Shown here piece after piece: positions 4,947 through 5,510 of a DNA stretch of 5,510 nt. The notes beneath the pieces were generated by a model. The model made no database searches. It had not been told where the DNA came from and was given only the letters and a program-made list of their open reading frames with translations. The position numbers were made by a program, and so were the translations under genes. Every line of letters starts with the position of its first letter. The first letter of the stretch is position 1. The stretch is from Oxalobacteraceae bacterium. Its GTDB lineage: Bacteria > Pseudomonadota > Gammaproteobacteria > Burkholderiales > Burkholderiaceae_D. Location: NCBI GenBank assembly GCA_947487325.1, contig CANKWG010000151.1, positions 1 through 5,510 on the forward strand. The letters run 5' to 3'.

Positions 4947-5510
4947 ATGAACGCCCCCGCAAACATGCAAGTTTTGCTCTCCGACGGCCCGGAAAATACC
5001 GCACCGGCACGTCTGCGTGAAATACCCTACAACTACACTTCTTTCTCCGATCGCGAAATCGTCATTCGGCTGCTGGGCGAGAACGCATGGACACTACTCG
5101 CCGAACTGCGCAGCGCGCGTCAGACCGGACGCTCAGCACGAATGCTCTACGAAGTATTGGGCGATATCTGGGTCGTGCGCCGCAATCCCTACTTGCAGGA
5201 TGATTTGCTCGACAATCCCAAGCGTCGCGATGCACTGGTCGAAGCGCTTTACCATCGTCTCGGTGAAATCGATCGTCGACGCATGGCCGACACTGAAGAG
5301 CCGGATAGTGCCGCCGCGCAGACCCGCAGTACGCATGTCGCCACGCTGTTGCAGCTCGCCAAAGAGGCCATACGCGATTTTGCAGCCGAGTTTCGTCAGA
5401 CCGAAGTATTGCGTCGTCGCGCTCTGCGAGAGTTGGGTCGCTACACTGAAAAAGACAATATTCGTTTTGATGGACTCTCGCGCGTATCGCATGTGACGGA
5501 TGCGACCGAC
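4947..5510 (+). CDS. DUF3683-type FAD/FMN-binding dehydrogenase, N-terminal part
   Basis: The frame from the ATG at 4947 is open for 188 codons to the last base of the window, so the gene is cut by the window edge. Recognisable blocks are LREIPYNYTSFSDREIVIRLLG at 23-44 (key residues Y28, N29, Y30, D35), GRSARMLYEVLGDIWVVRRNPY at 61-82 and LQDDLLDNPKRR at 83-94, followed by a charged helical region at 130-165. These are typical of the N-terminal DUF3683 region of very long (roughly 1,300-residue) oxidoreductases whose later parts carry FAD-linked oxidase and iron-sulfur domains, related to D-lactate/glycolate dehydrogenases. The FAD and cluster-binding parts lie outside the window. The substrate is not known. 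The start is not certain: ATG at 4965 is also possible, but neither has a good Shine-Dalgarno and the upstream one is the usual choice. Confidence 0.85.
   Translation, partial: MNAPANMQVLLSDGPENTAPARLREIPYNYTSFSDREIVIRLLGENAWTLLAELRSARQTGRSARMLYEVLGDIWVVRRNPYLQDDLLDNPKRRDALVEALYHRLGEIDRRRMADTEEPDSAAAQTRSTHVATLLQLAKEAIRDFAAEFRQTEVLRRRALRELGRYTEKDNIRFDGLSRVSHVTDATD

Noticed and set aside
5017..5496. A 159-codon plus-strand frame and a 119-codon minus-strand frame near the window end
   Set aside because: Both overlap the well-recognised DUF3683 coding frame, which is open from 4947 to the window edge and carries the conserved blocks.

Overview
The window looks like an ordinary stretch of a betaproteobacterial chromosome. 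Three things point there: an adjacent ptsN-hprK pair (nitrogen-PTS IIA protein plus HPr kinase/phosphorylase), a neighbouring ilvA and queF, and the start of the very large DUF3683 FAD/FMN dehydrogenase, a family I know mainly from Betaproteobacteria. A Nitrosomonadales-like source is possible, but the window alone cannot settle it. Base composition and codon use look even across the genes. I see no insertion sequence, phage gene, CRISPR array, tRNA or rRNA.

Layout. Bases 1-1446 (minus strand) hold ptsN followed 16 bases later by hprK. The hprK stop overlaps a possible ATG of a further gene that leaves the window. Bases 1447-1726 are non-coding, with a perfect -10 hexamer for ptsN and two short inverted repeats. 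Bases 1727-4157 (minus strand) hold ilvA followed by queF, with a 67-base gap containing a small hairpin. Bases 4158-4200 are a 43-base divergent spacer centred on a palindromic -10 element that reads TATAAT on both strands. Bases 4201-4686 (plus strand) hold a YqaA/DedA-like membrane protein. Bases 4687-4946 are non-coding and contain a hairpin and a stretch resembling a degenerate dispersed repeat. From 4947 the plus strand enters the N-terminal 188 codons of the DUF3683 dehydrogenase, which is still open at the window end.

The genes fall into separate jobs. HprK and PtsN belong to a regulatory phosphotransfer system. IlvA commits threonine to isoleucine synthesis. QueF makes the queuosine precursor preQ1. 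The YqaA protein and the dehydrogenase are poorly characterised. No gene set here amounts to a new system. The best candidates for a second look are the overlapping symmetric ilvA/yqaA promoter, a possible near-leaderless ilvA mRNA, and the separation of ptsN-hprK from the rpoN-hpf genes that usually precede it.
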